16,882 bases of DNA from Clostridiales bacterium UBA1770. GTDB lineage: Bacteria; Bacillota; Clostridia; Oscillospirales; CAG-272. Position 1 is the stretch's first letter. Each line of letters begins with the position of its first letter. The notes under the pieces are model-generated. The model was not told where the DNA came from. It saw only the letters and a list, made by a program, of their open reading frames with translations, and made no database searches. Shown here piece after piece: positions 6,335 to 12,383 of the stretch. The stretch is taken from contig DCGU01000059.1 of NCBI GenBank assembly GCA_002315325.1, positions 1 to 16,882 on the forward strand. Reading direction: 5' to 3'. The position numbers were made by a program, and so were the translations under genes.

Positions 6335-6365
6335 TTAAGGAGAAGCCGATAGTGCTTCTCCTTAA
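6335..6365 (+). terminator. Attenuator hairpin between antitoxin and toxin
   Basis: TTAAGGAGAAGC (6335-6346) pairs perfectly with 6354-6365 around a 7-base loop. The U-tract is poor, so termination is probably partial, which suits a type III locus where most transcripts stop after the RNA repeats and a few continue into the toxin. The left arm contains an AGGAG that would be hidden in the stem. Confidence 0.7.
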
Positions 6366-6381
6366 CTATTATGGAGCAAAA

Positions 6382-6888
6382 ATGTCTGTGCAAGAATATT
6401 TTATTAAAAGTCAATATTTTGTTGACAACGCGTCTTTTGTTAAAATGCTTGATCCAGGTAATATCGCCAAGCAAGCACAACGTGCTTATATCTGTGTAAA
6501 AGTGTCTTTAGATGGCAACGATTATTATATTCCATTAAGAAATCATTTGGGTGATGCCGAAAGACTTTTCGGCAGAATTGGTCATGCAGTGCCATCACAT
6601 AAAAGGCCAAAAGCGGGGTTGGATTACAGATATGCGCTAATTGTAAATGATGCAAATCAAATCGAGACCCCTCTTGCGCCGACTATTCCAAATTCTCAAA
6701 GCACAATTTTAACAAACGATTATAGTGACATCGAAAAAGAATTTGCGACATATCTCAATGGCTTTAAAAAAGCATTGAGAAAAAATCGTGTATCACGTGA
6801 GCCGCTCTATAAAGAATCATCGTTAATAAATTTTGCGAGTATACTGTTGCCGGCCGAAGGAAAATCCGAGGGCAACCAAAATACATAA
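6382..6888 (+). CDS. Type III toxin, ToxN/TenpN-like endoribonuclease
   Basis: A 168-residue protein. The ATG at 6382 has GGAG six bases upstream; the longer in-frame GTG at 6352 lies inside the attenuator hairpin and is unlikely. AYICVKVSLDGNDYYIPLRNHL (about residues 35-56) and GLDYRYALIVND (about 79-90) fit the beta-rich core of ToxN/AbiQ-superfamily toxins, in which an IPL(R/S) strand and a GLDY/K-ALI segment recur. The TenpN branch seems nearest, but I cannot confirm this. Members are RNases held inactive by repeat RNA and act in plasmid maintenance or abortive phage defence. The call rests mainly on locus layout plus this core. The C-terminus (GKSEGNQNT) is short and polar. Confidence 0.7.
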   Translation: MSVQEYFIKSQYFVDNASFVKMLDPGNIAKQAQRAYICVKVSLDGNDYYIPLRNHLGDAERLFGRIGHAVPSHKRPKAGLDYRYALIVNDANQIETPLAPTIPNSQSTILTNDYSDIEKEFATYLNGFKKALRKNRVSREPLYKESSLINFASILLPAEGKSEGNQNT

Positions 6889-7040
6889 TAGTAGCATCTT
6901 TTTTGGTCGCGAGATTTTTCGTTTCAAAGTCAAGAAAAATTGTCGCAAATAAAGAATTCCGGGCTGAAAAAGCCCGAAAAGCCCTGAAAATGCCCAGATT
7001 TGCTTAACAAATCGCTTGGCATCTTTTTGGGTCGCACTTG

Positions 7041-7082
7041 CCAAAAAGAAAAAGCACCCATACGGGTGCTTTTTCTTTTTGG
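7041..7082. terminator. Long perfect hairpin, bidirectional terminator
   Basis: CCAAAAAGAAAAAGCACCC (7041-7059), loop ATAC, and the exact complement at 7064-7082: a 19-bp perfect stem. The T-rich arm can act as U-tract in either direction. It lies about 150 bp past the toxin gene and may end it. The gap 6889-7040 also has a CGGGCT/AGCCCG hairpin (6960-6965/6971-6976) without a U-tract, and no gene I can support. Confidence 0.75.
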
Positions 7083-7090
7083 TTGCGGGA

Positions 7091-7242
7091 CGAGCTTGGG
7101 CTCGCACAAACTTGGGTTATGAGCCCGAAGGGCGAATACCCGGAGGGTGAGACGGTAGTGAATGACAGCCCGGTGGGCTGTCAGAGCCGTCGAACCGACC
7201 GAGCAGGCAGTGGGACACTGCCGTGGCGAGACCGGGAGGTTC
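7091..7242. repeat. GC-rich block of nested triloop hairpins (palindromic repeat or ncRNA)
   Basis: Stems seen in order: CGAGC/GCTCG (7091-7095/7100-7104); GCCC-GAA-GGGC (7123-7133); ACCC-GGA-GGGT (7138-7148); GACGG/CCGTC (7151-7155/7187-7191) enclosing GACAGCCC-GGT-GGGCTGTC (7164-7182); and GAACC/GGTTC (7192-7196/7238-7242) enclosing GGCAGTG-GGA-CACTGCC (7206-7222). The block is much richer in GC than its flanks. A plus-strand reading frame crosses it but only translates the palindromes. It is a dispersed palindromic element or a structured RNA. Confidence 0.65.
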
Positions 7243-7408
7243 ATTCCATAGAAAAAGTTGCTCCCTTTCACGTTTGCACAGCAAACACTTCACCTATACA
7301 AAATATACAACCATCGTCCGACTTATATGCCTCGCACATTGGACTGGATTGGCGGAAACCTTCTCACACACGTTGAAATAACGCATAATTTAACAATGAA
7401 CTCCTTCC

Positions 7409-7520
7409 ACCGCTAAAGCGGTCCCCCTCCCCCACACGGAGGAGGCTTGGGGAAAACGCTTGTGCCTTCGGCACACGGAGGAGAACGGGCGCGCATCAAA
7501 CATGCTTCCTGCGAGCGCAG
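7409..7520. repeat. Second palindromic repeat cluster
   Basis: ACCGC-TAAA-GCGGT (7409-7422), a C-rich/G-rich pair (CCCCCTCCCCC near 7423 against GGAGGAGG near 7438), TGTGCC-TTC-GGCACA (7461-7475), and CTGCG-AG-CGCAG (7509-7520). I recall the layout of a short hairpin, CCCCCTCCCCC and GGAGGAGG from dispersed intergenic repeats of clostridia. Between 7243 and 7408 I see no gene. Confidence 0.6.
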
Positions 7521-7549
7521 CGAGTACTTCATGTCACGAAATGGCCAAC

Positions 7550-7578
7550 TTGACAAAATAATAAAAATGTATCATAAT
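7550..7578 (+). promoter_or_regulatory. Promoter of the small membrane-protein gene
   Basis: TTGACA (7550-7555), a 17-bp AT-rich spacer and CATAAT (7573-7578). The sequence changes sharply from the GC-rich palindromes to very AT-rich here, marking the edge of the repeat block. Confidence 0.65.
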
Positions 7579-7641
7579 TAAAAAAAGCTAATACTACTTT
7601 GTAATTGCTTTTTAACAATTGTATTGCGTTACGGAGATTGT

Positions 7642-7890
7642 ATGGACCATTTACAAAAATATAAAAGTATATTTAATACACTGTGTTTCCTGGGTGTTCT
7701 TTTAGGATTAGCGTTTTTACTTTTGAGTTCCTTTTCCAATCATTCACGTGTTATTCTTGTTTTGGAAACCATCATAGTGTTTCTTGACTTGATATTATTT
7801 TCTATTGGCATTGTTTATTTCATAAAAATACAGAAAACTGAAAAAATGAATAAAAGAGAAAATAAAAATCGGGACAATGAGCAAAAGTAA
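7642..7890 (+). CDS. Small two-helix membrane protein
   Basis: An 82-residue protein from the ATG at 7642, which has GGAG six bases upstream. An in-frame TTG at 7624 is possible but lacks a ribosome-binding site. There are two hydrophobic segments, about residues 11-31 and 39-61, and a very charged tail rich in Lys, Asn, Arg and Glu. With two helices, both ends lie on the same side, probably the cytosol given the basic tail. No family recognised. It stands alone between a promoter and a shared terminator. Confidence 0.7.
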   Translation: MDHLQKYKSIFNTLCFLGVLLGLAFLLLSSFSNHSRVILVLETIIVFLDLILFSIGIVYFIKIQKTEKMNKRENKNRDNEQK

Positions 7891-7918
7891 GGCTCATCTC
7901 TTCCCTTCTATTCCCCCC

Positions 7919-7960
7919 AAGAAAAAGCAGACTGAAAAAAACATCAGTCTGCTTTTTCTT
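7919..7960. terminator. Bidirectional terminator
   Basis: AAGAAAAAGCAGACTGA (7919-7935) pairs perfectly with 7944-7960 around an A-rich 8-base loop. The 3' arm has TTTTTCTT for the plus strand, and the A-rich 5' arm gives the equivalent U-tract on the minus strand. It serves both the small membrane-protein gene and the convergent 339-residue gene. Confidence 0.85.
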
Positions 7961-7966
7961 AGTTCC

Positions 7967-8986
7967 TCACAAAATCATTTCGATGCCGAGCTCGTCAAGT
8001 TTTTTTCGCAAATCATCGGGATCCAGTTCGCCGTTTGCAATCATTTCCTTCATATTGGGACCGATGGAGATGGATTTCGGCCTGCCTGAGCCGTATTTTG
8101 CCGACAATTCGTTCGGAGACCAGCCGAACATACACCACATATGCGACGTATTATGCAGTTCCGTGTAAAGTGCAATGAATTTTTGCACTGTTGCCATCGT
8201 CATTTCCACGCCAAAATCTCTTCTCAACGTTTCAATTCTGGTGCTGACTGCCGAAACGTCATCGAAGAATTCCCCCTCCAGGATTCGTCTTTTGATGAGA
8301 TTCAATGCCTTTGTTGAGGCAAGCTCGGTATATTCCTGCGTCAAAGCTTTTTTAGTCGTTTCATTTTTCGTGTAATCAATATCAAACTGTTCATCGGGGG
8401 TAATAAACGAAAAACTGTCCAACCGTTTTCCCTTCACGCTTTGTCCATTGACATCCTTTAATTTAAGCTTTTCTTTTGATATGTCGAAACCGCAACCGGT
8501 GGTCTTTAGTGCGCTGATAAACGCAACCATTTCCTTCCCCGCCTTGGTTTGATAAAACCGATCTTCAACAAATGACCGGAAAACGTCCTTTTCGGGGACG
8601 TATATCGAATATTTTTGACATTTATCGTAAAGAGCATACATCGGATAAAAACGGTGCATGCCTCTTAAAACCAGGCGTTTGTTCACAATCAGCCGCATTT
8701 CGTCAAGCGGCTTTTCTTCACTAAAGACCTCATTGATATCGATCACGTAATACGGCAAATCCTCTTGTCGTTGCGCAACACCGGCAAAAGCAACGAACTC
8801 TTTTTTATGCACAAACACAGTTCCTTCGTATTGTCTGAACAAATCCCACGCTTCCTGCACGCTCATCATGCCGTACAGATTGGCAACGGCACGAAAATGC
8901 GCATGCAAAGCATCCAGCTTTTTTTCGGACAGTCCCAGCGACGCGTATTTCGTTTCCAACGTTTTTTGACTCAACGGTTTCAGCAT
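7967..8986 (-). CDS. Hypothetical protein, 339 residues
   Basis: Soluble protein with no signal peptide or membrane segment. The N-terminal third (DALHAHFRAVANLYGMMSVQEAWDLFRQYEG, about residues 25-55) looks helical. Near the C-terminus, LHNTSHMWCMFGWSPNELSAKYG (about 280-302) resembles the N-x-x-x-W-x-x-x-G-x-x-P-x-E segment I recall from Bacillota proteins that also carry SEC-C zinc motifs, but no SEC-C cysteines are present. The end (ELDPDDLRKKLDELGIEMIL) is a charged helix. GGAG lies seven bases before the ATG. The start overlaps the last codons of an ATPase relic upstream, so it may once have been second in that operon. Function unknown. Confidence 0.75.
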   Translation of the reverse strand: MLKPLSQKTLETKYASLGLSEKKLDALHAHFRAVANLYGMMSVQEAWDLFRQYEGTVFVHKKEFVAFAGVAQRQEDLPYYVIDINEVFSEEKPLDEMRLIVNKRLVLRGMHRFYPMYALYDKCQKYSIYVPEKDVFRSFVEDRFYQTKAGKEMVAFISALKTTGCGFDISKEKLKLKDVNGQSVKGKRLDSFSFITPDEQFDIDYTKNETTKKALTQEYTELASTKALNLIKRRILEGEFFDDVSAVSTRIETLRRDFGVEMTMATVQKFIALYTELHNTSHMWCMFGWSPNELSAKYGSGRPKSISIGPNMKEMIANGELDPDDLRKKLDELGIEMIL

Positions 8987-9278
8987 ACAAAACTCCTTTT
9001 CAAAACCATCACGTAATAAATCGGCAGGTACGTGATTTTATCAACCGTTTCTACCTTTCTCTCATTTGAAACCACAAATGCTTTCTTTACGTGGTAATCC
9101 TCGTTTGAGACAAATGCATTTAATGCACTGTGAATGGTGTAATCCTTACCGGATAGTTCAATAGTTTTTTTCGGTAGATTCTATCAACGGAAAAGCAGGA
9201 TTGGAAATTGCCCGAATTTTCAAGTCAGTCCGATTTCAAATGAGATTCAATGAGGTTTTCCATTTTACTATAAAGCAT
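8980..9278 (-). pseudogene. Internally deleted AAA-ATPase relic (DUF4143-like)
   Basis: On the minus strand a strong GGAGGTG precedes ATG 9278 and MLYSKMENLIESHLKSD, then TGA. After about 60 bp, another frame encodes KKTIELSGKDYTIHSALNAF and onward, including KKAFVVSNERKV and ITYLPIYYVMVLK, ending at TGA 8982-8980. The first part resembles the start, and the second the C-terminal end, of roughly 400-residue AAA-type ATPases of Bacillota and Bacteroidota (DUF4143 group), which end in a YLPIYxVMF segment. The P-loop and the whole middle are missing, so the gene is dead. The family call is from memory. The promoter and 33-bp repeats upstream remain. Confidence 0.6.
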
Positions 9279-9308
9279 AAAACACCTCCAAAATGACTTT
9301 TCAAAAGA

Positions 9309-9337
9309 ATCATATCATAAATTGACTGACATTTCAA
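9309..9337 (-). promoter_or_regulatory. Promoter of the ATPase relic and perhaps the 339-residue gene
   Basis: On the minus strand, TTGAAA (9337-9332) and TATGAT (9314-9309) are separated by 17 bp. The -35 box is part of the first of three TTGAAATGTCA boxes. Confidence 0.55.
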
Positions 9338-9403
9338 TATATTTTTGCGTTTTACTTTATGACATTTCAATACGTTTTGTGCCTGTATTTTATGACATTT
9401 CAA
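9327..9403. repeat. Three 11-bp boxes at exact 33-bp spacing
   Basis: TGACATTTCAA occurs at 9327-9337, 9360-9370 and 9393-9403, each exactly 33 bp from the next (about three helical turns). Four to five flanking bases are also partly shared (TTTATGACATTTCAA for two copies). The linkers differ. Same-face spacing suggests a cooperative binding site for the minus-strand promoter they overlap. The remaining intergenic sequence, 9279-9308 and 9404-9477, shows nothing else. Confidence 0.75.
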
Positions 9404-9477
9404 ATATGCCTATCGTTATCCGGCAAATTTCCCTGCAAATATCGATATCCGATGCGCTGTATTCATTTTTGCCCGGA

Positions 9478-9506
9478 TTGACATTCCGCCGGCACTGTTT
9501 TATAAT
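9478..9506 (+). promoter_or_regulatory. Perfect consensus promoter for the membrane/ACT protein pair
   Basis: TTGACA (9478-9483), a 17-bp spacer and TATAAT (9501-9506), followed by a GGGGG ribosome-binding site before the ATG at 9542. Confidence 0.85.
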
Positions 9507-9541
9507 ATTTTAAACAAAAAGTTTACGTTTTGGGGGTAAGT

Positions 9542-9769
9542 ATGAACAACAAAATCGCACTCGGTATTTTGACTGCCGTTATCGGCCTGGTTTTTTGTGC
9601 CGCATTTTTGATTTATGCGGCGATGAACCCGTGGAACTACAACGGCATGACCGGATTATTCGGATCGTTACACGGCACGCACACCATCGTTCCCTTTACG
9701 CTTTGCAACGGCGTCATGATTGCCGGTTGGGTCATCGCGTTTAGCGAAGCGTACGGGCGGAAAAATTGA
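9542..9769 (+). CDS. Small two-helix membrane protein, 75 residues
   Basis: Begins at ATG 9542 with TGGGGGT upstream; an in-frame TTG at 9530 overlaps that ribosome-binding site and is rejected. Hydrophobic segments lie at about residues 5-27 and 50-68, joined by a loop with NPWNYNGMTGLFGSLHGTH. The end is GRKN. I recognise no family. The stop touches or nearly touches the ACT-protein start, so the two genes share one transcript. Confidence 0.75.
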   Translation: MNNKIALGILTAVIGLVFCAAFLIYAAMNPWNYNGMTGLFGSLHGTHTIVPFTLCNGVMIAGWVIAFSEAYGRKN

Positions 9770-9774
9770 ACGAT

Positions 9775-10146
9775 ATGGAACTGCAGAAAATACCCTATGA
9801 TTTGACGGTGTGCAAGGTTGCAGATATTGCCGCCCTTGATTTGACGCGCGATTTTTATTTCATCGGCAAAACCGATGAAGAACTGTCGCTGGTGTGCAAA
9901 ACGGAGGACGTCCCCGCCCCAACGCTGACGCGCGACGACGACTGGCGCGGATTCCGCATCGTGGGTATATTGGACTTTTCCCTGATTGGGATTCTGTCCA
10001 AAATAGCCGGGGTATTGGCGGACAACGGCATCGGCATCTTTGCCGTGTCCACCTACAACACGGACTATATTCTGGTCAAAAAAGATAACTTTGAGGGGGC
10101 TTTGGCGGTATTGGCGACGGCGGGATACACCGTCACAGAACCGTAA
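9775..10146 (+). CDS. ACT-domain protein (ACT_7/CASTOR-like)
   Basis: Starting at ATG 9775 the product is 123 residues; a TTG at 9766, overlapping the previous stop, would add three. MELQKIPYDLTVCKV opens the protein, DFYFIGKTDEELSLVC follows, and the ACT domain is seen in GFRIVGILDFSLIGILSKIAGVLADNGIGIFAVSTYNTDYILVKKD. This is the ACT_7 layout of stand-alone bacterial amino-acid-sensing proteins related to CASTOR. Members are thought to bind amino acids, but their partners are mostly unknown. Length and motifs look complete. A bidirectional terminator follows. Confidence 0.85.
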   Translation: MELQKIPYDLTVCKVADIAALDLTRDFYFIGKTDEELSLVCKTEDVPAPTLTRDDDWRGFRIVGILDFSLIGILSKIAGVLADNGIGIFAVSTYNTDYILVKKDNFEGALAVLATAGYTVTEP

Positions 10147-10152
10147 AAAAAC

Positions 10153-10192
10153 AGTTTGGCAGTACCGCATAACCGGTGCCGCCAGACTTTTG
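10153..10192. terminator. Bidirectional terminator
   Basis: AGTTTGGC (10153-10160) pairs with GCCAGACT (10181-10188, one G-T pair), with an inner ACCG/CGGT stem. TTTTGTTGT follows on the plus strand, and the run of A at 10145-10151 gives a U-tract on the minus strand. It separates the convergent ACT and regulator genes. Confidence 0.65.
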
Positions 10193-10215
10193 TTGTGTCG
10201 TACGTACGTATTGTG

Positions 10216-11397
10216 TCAAACGTCAATATTTGCCGACGTACCGTTGTAGACGTTGCCGCTGTACTTAACAAGTTGCGCCTTGGTCTCTATACCGACAGCA
10301 TTGCACAGGAAACCAATCTCCTTTTTCATTTCACTCACGGTCCTGCCCTTTATTTTGGCCAATTGTTCGTAAGAATAATCATAGGAAATCAATAACAGCA
10401 GTTCCCTCTGCTCCACGTCAAATTGGGTCCACAAGCTCGGCACCTTTTCAAACCGACTGCAAATCATCCAGTTGCGCACGTTGAGCTTTTGCCGTTCACG
10501 TATTTTTTTCGCAAAGCTTTTCCCGCAAAGAGACGATGCTATTTCAAAAACCAATTGCGGTTCAAAGGATAAATATTTCGTAAGCCGGCACGTCCATCCC
10601 TGTGAAACGGCTGTTTGAATGGCCTTTTCCAAGAATTTTCTTCTTGTTTCAATATCACACGCATGCACTTTCTGCACGCCGAGCATAAAGCAGTACGTGT
10701 TGTACACCGGTGTGAGGGACTGCGGTATCGTGAGGAAATCCGCATACAGTAATCCGAACGAGGGAATACCGGTCTCTTTGGGGGAAAGAATCATCTGCAT
10801 TATCGTTAAATATTTATAATAATATCCCGCCTCCGTTGACAATTGCAGCGGATCTATTTTCATAAAATCGGCGCAATTCATCGTGCCGTGATACGTTAAG
10901 GCGGCAATGATTAATTTGAGATCTTCCCGATACTCCGTTTGTGCGTCCAAAATCTGCCGCAGTGCGTCCAATGCGCCCTGATATTCGGCATAAAGACCCA
11001 GCAGCAATGCATTAAACCCAAAGGCAAAATGGGTACCGAATGCCAAATAGGGCGGCAGGTCATCGGCCAGCAGTTCGCGGCAGACAACCATGCTGTCATA
11101 GAATTTACCCTCCCAGTGCAGCAGCTGCGCCTGCAGGAGTTTCTTCTCCGCGTCATTCATTTCTTCCCGTTGTTCAAAGTACGGGGAGAAACATAAAATC
11201 GGGAAATGATAGGGAGCCGCCGATTCGCCCGCTCGTTTTTTGCGCCCGTCCGTCGGCTGCTCCGCCGTTTCCGGAATCAACCATTGTTTACCGATGCACT
11301 TGGCACCCGGGATTTTGGAAACGACACAGTAATGCTGCACGGTGCGTTCCGACACGCCCCATTTATCCGCAGTTTCTTTGACGGTGATATAGTTCAT
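10216..11397 (-). CDS. Regulator with MerR/excisionase-like N-terminus and LuxR-like C-terminus
   Basis: A 393-residue protein from ATG 11397. A longer frame begins with GTG at 11442, but that codon overlaps the promoter -10 box, so it is rejected. Residues 1-45 (ITVKETADKWGVSERTVQHYC, then GKQWLIPETA) are a winged HTH of the HTH_17/MerR type. The middle is helical and TPR-like, with repeated LL..A..L patterns, as in MalT-type regulators. Residues 326-379 (FDVEQRELLLLISYDYSYEQLAKIKGRTVSEMKKEI and on) match the LuxR/GerE HTH layout, though the usual turn residues are altered. Two DNA-binding ends around a sensor core is an unusual build. It lies next to the glycyl radical genes and may control them; its ligand is unknown. 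Confidence 0.75.
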   Translation of the reverse strand: MNYITVKETADKWGVSERTVQHYCVVSKIPGAKCIGKQWLIPETAEQPTDGRKKRAGESAAPYHFPILCFSPYFEQREEMNDAEKKLLQAQLLHWEGKFYDSMVVCRELLADDLPPYLAFGTHFAFGFNALLLGLYAEYQGALDALRQILDAQTEYREDLKLIIAALTYHGTMNCADFMKIDPLQLSTEAGYYYKYLTIMQMILSPKETGIPSFGLLYADFLTIPQSLTPVYNTYCFMLGVQKVHACDIETRRKFLEKAIQTAVSQGWTCRLTKYLSFEPQLVFEIASSLCGKSFAKKIRERQKLNVRNWMICSRFEKVPSLWTQFDVEQRELLLLISYDYSYEQLAKIKGRTVSEMKKEIGFLCNAVGIETKAQLVKYSGNVYNGTSANIDV

Positions 11398-11433
11398 AAA
11401 CGCTTCTGTTCCCTTCCGGTTTTCATTGGCACT

Positions 11434-11462
11434 ATTATACACGATTATGCGTTTATCCGCAA
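11434..11462 (-). promoter_or_regulatory. Promoter of the regulator gene
   Basis: On the minus strand, TTGCGG (11462-11457), a 17-bp spacer and TATAAT (11439-11434). Transcription would start near 11427, about 30 bp before ATG 11397. The nearest ribosome-binding-like sequence (GGAAGGG) is rather far from the ATG, about 14 bases. Confidence 0.75.
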
Positions 11463-11493
11463 GACGTTTTTTTTACAACTGTAAAAGCACCTA

Positions 11494-11524
11494 AAAAAAC
11501 ACGCTGTTTTGCAGCGTGTTTTTT
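11494..11524. terminator. Terminator of the glycyl radical operon
   Basis: AAAAAACACGCTG (11494-11506) pairs with the perfect complement at 11512-11524 around a 5-base loop. Runs of A and T on both sides make it work in both directions. It ends the activase gene, which stops 14 bp away. Confidence 0.9.
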
Positions 11525-11537
11525 ACGTATCACTCAT

Positions 11538-12380
11538 TTAAGAAAAGCGAACGGGTTTGGCGCAGCGTGCCGACAGGGCGGCAAGCCAAGCCTGCTTTTC
11601 ATCATCGGTCGGCTGTGCAAACGATGGGACAGGACGGTTCAGTGCCGCATATTTTGCCTCACCGAAGCGGTGATAGGGCTCGATTTCCACCCGTTCGATA
11701 CAGTCGTACCGATCGGCAAGGGCGGCGATACCGTCGAAGTGGTCGGGGCGGTCGTTGACACCGGGCACAATGGGACAACGCAGCACGACCGACGCGTGCA
11801 GGTCGTTCAGCAGTACCAAATTGGACAGAATGCGTTCATTGCCGACGCCCGTATACGCTTGATGCCGTGCCGTATCGGTTTCCTTCCAATCGAACAAAAA
11901 CAGGTCGGTAAAGGGGGCGACGGCGGACAGGTTTTCGGCCGTCGTAAACCCGCAGGTTTCCAATGCCGTATGCAGCCCCGCCGCCTTGGCCTTTTGCAAC
12001 AATTCCAGGGCAAAATCAAACTGAAAGAGCGGTTCCCCGCCCGACAGCGTCATCCCGCCGCCGGATTGTTCGTAAAAGGGCTTGTCACGCAAAACGGACG
12101 CCATCACCGCGTCCGCCGTCATTGGCTTACCGGCAACCGCCTTGGCGTCGTTATAGCAGACAAAATCGCCGTCCCTCTCGGTGACGTTACGGCAGCGGCC
12201 GCAGCCGACGCACTTTTCGGGGTAGCACAAAATCTCGGGGCCTGCGTTTTGGCTTTCGGGGTTATGGCACCAGGCACAATGCAAGGGACATCCTTTAAAG
12301 AAAACTGTCGTGCGGATGCCGGGCCCGTCGTTGACGCAGAATTTTTGAATACGAAATACGATACCGTTTACAGCGTTCAT
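11538..12380 (-). CDS. Glycyl radical enzyme activase (radical SAM)
   Basis: A 280-residue PflA-like enzyme. It uses a 4Fe-4S cluster and S-adenosylmethionine to abstract hydrogen from the glycyl-loop Gly of its partner. CPLHCAWC at residues 31-38 is the CxxxCxxC radical-SAM motif; GGEP at 114-117 binds the SAM amino group; NDGPGIRTTVFFKGC precedes the cluster as in the family. An insert with C52, C57, C60, C63 and C75 (EKCVGCGRC) can bind one extra cluster, whereas many activases of dehydratase-type enzymes carry two. Three bases separate it from the upstream enzyme gene (TGA CGT ATG), and it has little ribosome-binding site of its own, so its translation is probably coupled. It is the only activase in view for the two glycyl radical enzymes. 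Confidence 0.93.
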   Translation of the reverse strand: MNAVNGIVFRIQKFCVNDGPGIRTTVFFKGCPLHCAWCHNPESQNAGPEILCYPEKCVGCGRCRNVTERDGDFVCYNDAKAVAGKPMTADAVMASVLRDKPFYEQSGGGMTLSGGEPLFQFDFALELLQKAKAAGLHTALETCGFTTAENLSAVAPFTDLFLFDWKETDTARHQAYTGVGNERILSNLVLLNDLHASVVLRCPIVPGVNDRPDHFDGIAALADRYDCIERVEIEPYHRFGEAKYAALNRPVPSFAQPTDDEKQAWLAALSARCAKPVRFS

Positions 12381-12383
12381 ACG

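Larger units (their letters stand above)
6219..6365 (+). ncRNA. Type III antitoxin RNA (ToxI/TenpI/CptI-like)
   Basis: A non-coding stretch between a consensus promoter and the toxin gene. It begins with a small hairpin (AAGAG 6221-6225 and CTCTT 6231-6235), contains two near-identical tandem repeats, and ends in a strong hairpin at 6335-6365. This promoter, repeats, hairpin, toxin order is the known layout of type III systems, in which the toxin cuts the repeat RNA into units that fold as pseudoknots and inhibit it. Repeat 1 can form AGGCG/CGCCT (6242-6246/6258-6262), with TCGG in the loop (6251-6254) pairing to CCGA downstream (6276-6279): an H-type pseudoknot. Confidence 0.68.

Noticed and set aside
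7083..7260. tRNA gene or group II intron
   Set aside because: No cloverleaf with TTC loop, and no domain V/VI intron motif; only nested short hairpins.
6823..7271. Minus-strand reading frames across the toxin end and repeat block
   Set aside because: Low-complexity translations of hairpin DNA without start signals.
7038..7376. Plus-strand protein of 112 residues
   Set aside because: It translates the palindromic block and terminator; no ribosome-binding site and no family-like pattern.
9327..9403. CRISPR array or plasmid iterons
   Set aside because: The repeated box is only 11 bp and no replication or cas gene is near; a regulator site is simpler.
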